Of a stretch of 14,376 bases of DNA, positions 14,257 through 14,376 are shown piece by piece (the first letter of the stretch is position 1; each line of letters opens with the position of its first letter). The stretch spans positions 1 to 14,376 of the forward strand of contig SHUN01000018.1 in the NCBI GenBank assembly GCA_009697495.1, in the 5' to 3' direction. The translations under genes were made by a program, and so were the position numbers. This DNA is from Bryobacterales bacterium. Lineage in GTDB: Bacteria > Acidobacteriota > Terriglobia > Bryobacterales > Bryobacteraceae. The notes beneath the pieces are model-generated. The model was not told where the DNA came from and searched no databases. It was given only the letters and a program-made list of their open reading frames with translations.

Positions 14257-14376
14257 GTGCTTCCCAATTTTTCGCTCTATGACATTGACCCCGGCCCCGA
14301 CTGTCCGGAGATTGTCCGCGTCATCATTGAAATTCCGAAAAATTCGGCCAACAAGATCGAGTACGACGACAAGTTA
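14257..14376 (+). CDS. ppa: Inorganic pyrophosphatase, family I, N-terminal part (cut by the window edge)
   Basis: Soluble enzyme that hydrolyses pyrophosphate to phosphate. Only 40 codons are visible, reading (V/M)LPNFSLYDIDPGPD then CPEIVRVIIEIPKNSANKIEYDDKL. The segment IIEIPKNSANKIEYDDKL matches the first beta strand and the E-I-P-x-x-S-x-x-K-x-E-Y signature of family I pyrophosphatases, including the Lys and Glu near the active site. No ATG is in frame; the frame is open further upstream but the only plausible initiator is the GTG at 14257, which overlaps an out-of-frame ATG. No Shine-Dalgarno is visible. It is divergent from the dcw operon and not part of it. Confidence 0.85.
   Translation, partial: MLPNFSLYDIDPGPDCPEIVRVIIEIPKNSANKIEYDDKL

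Overview
This window is a canonical division and cell wall (dcw) cluster. Twelve head-to-tail genes lie on the minus strand. In transcription order they are mraZ, rsmH, ftsL, ftsI, murE, murF, mraY, murD, ftsW, murG, murC and ftsQ. At the right edge the first 40 codons of an inorganic pyrophosphatase gene run divergently on the plus strand. The DNA is GC-rich and the genes are densely packed. MurE carries the DNPR motif of meso-diaminopimelate ligases, FtsI carries one C-terminal PASTA domain, and murB and ddl are missing between murC and ftsQ. With the protein character and the repeat type, this suggests a Gram-negative soil bacterium, most likely an Acidobacteriota member of the Solibacter/Bryobacter kind. 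That placement is inference; no rRNA gene is present.

Layout, left to right: ftsQ (17-847), murC (852-2231), murG (2253-3308), ftsW (3308-4450), murD (4466-5908), mraY (5905-7035), murF (7035-8366), a repeat array with a small ORF (8351-8574), murE (8551-10023), ftsI (10030-12042), a 170-bp spacer, ftsL (12213-12707), rsmH (12728-13594), mraZ (13605-14081), a divergent regulatory gap (14082-14256), and partial ppa (14257-14376, +). Together the genes build lipid II. MurC, MurE, MurD and MurF make the UDP-MurNAc-pentapeptide, MraY and MurG load it on the lipid carrier, and FtsW and FtsI polymerise and cross-link it at the septum. FtsL and FtsQ are divisome scaffold proteins, RsmH modifies 16S rRNA, and MraZ is the likely operon regulator. 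Several junctions overlap by 1 to 10 bases, so translational coupling is likely.

The unusual content is a modular, GC-rich, hairpin-forming repeat (15-bp and 42-bp units, read as PLPxGRGSVT) that has entered this essential operon twice. One copy sits inside murD and adds about 37 residues in frame near the C-terminus. The other sits exactly at the murE/murF junction. It is flanked by two diverged copies of the junction itself: Shine-Dalgarno, murF start and overlapping stop. Between these copies lies a 67-codon ORF made mostly of repeat. It starts on murE's stop and ends on murF's start with the same 10-base overlap at both ends, so it could relay translating ribosomes across the insertion. 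I found no new multi-gene system; apart from the repeats this is a conserved housekeeping cluster.
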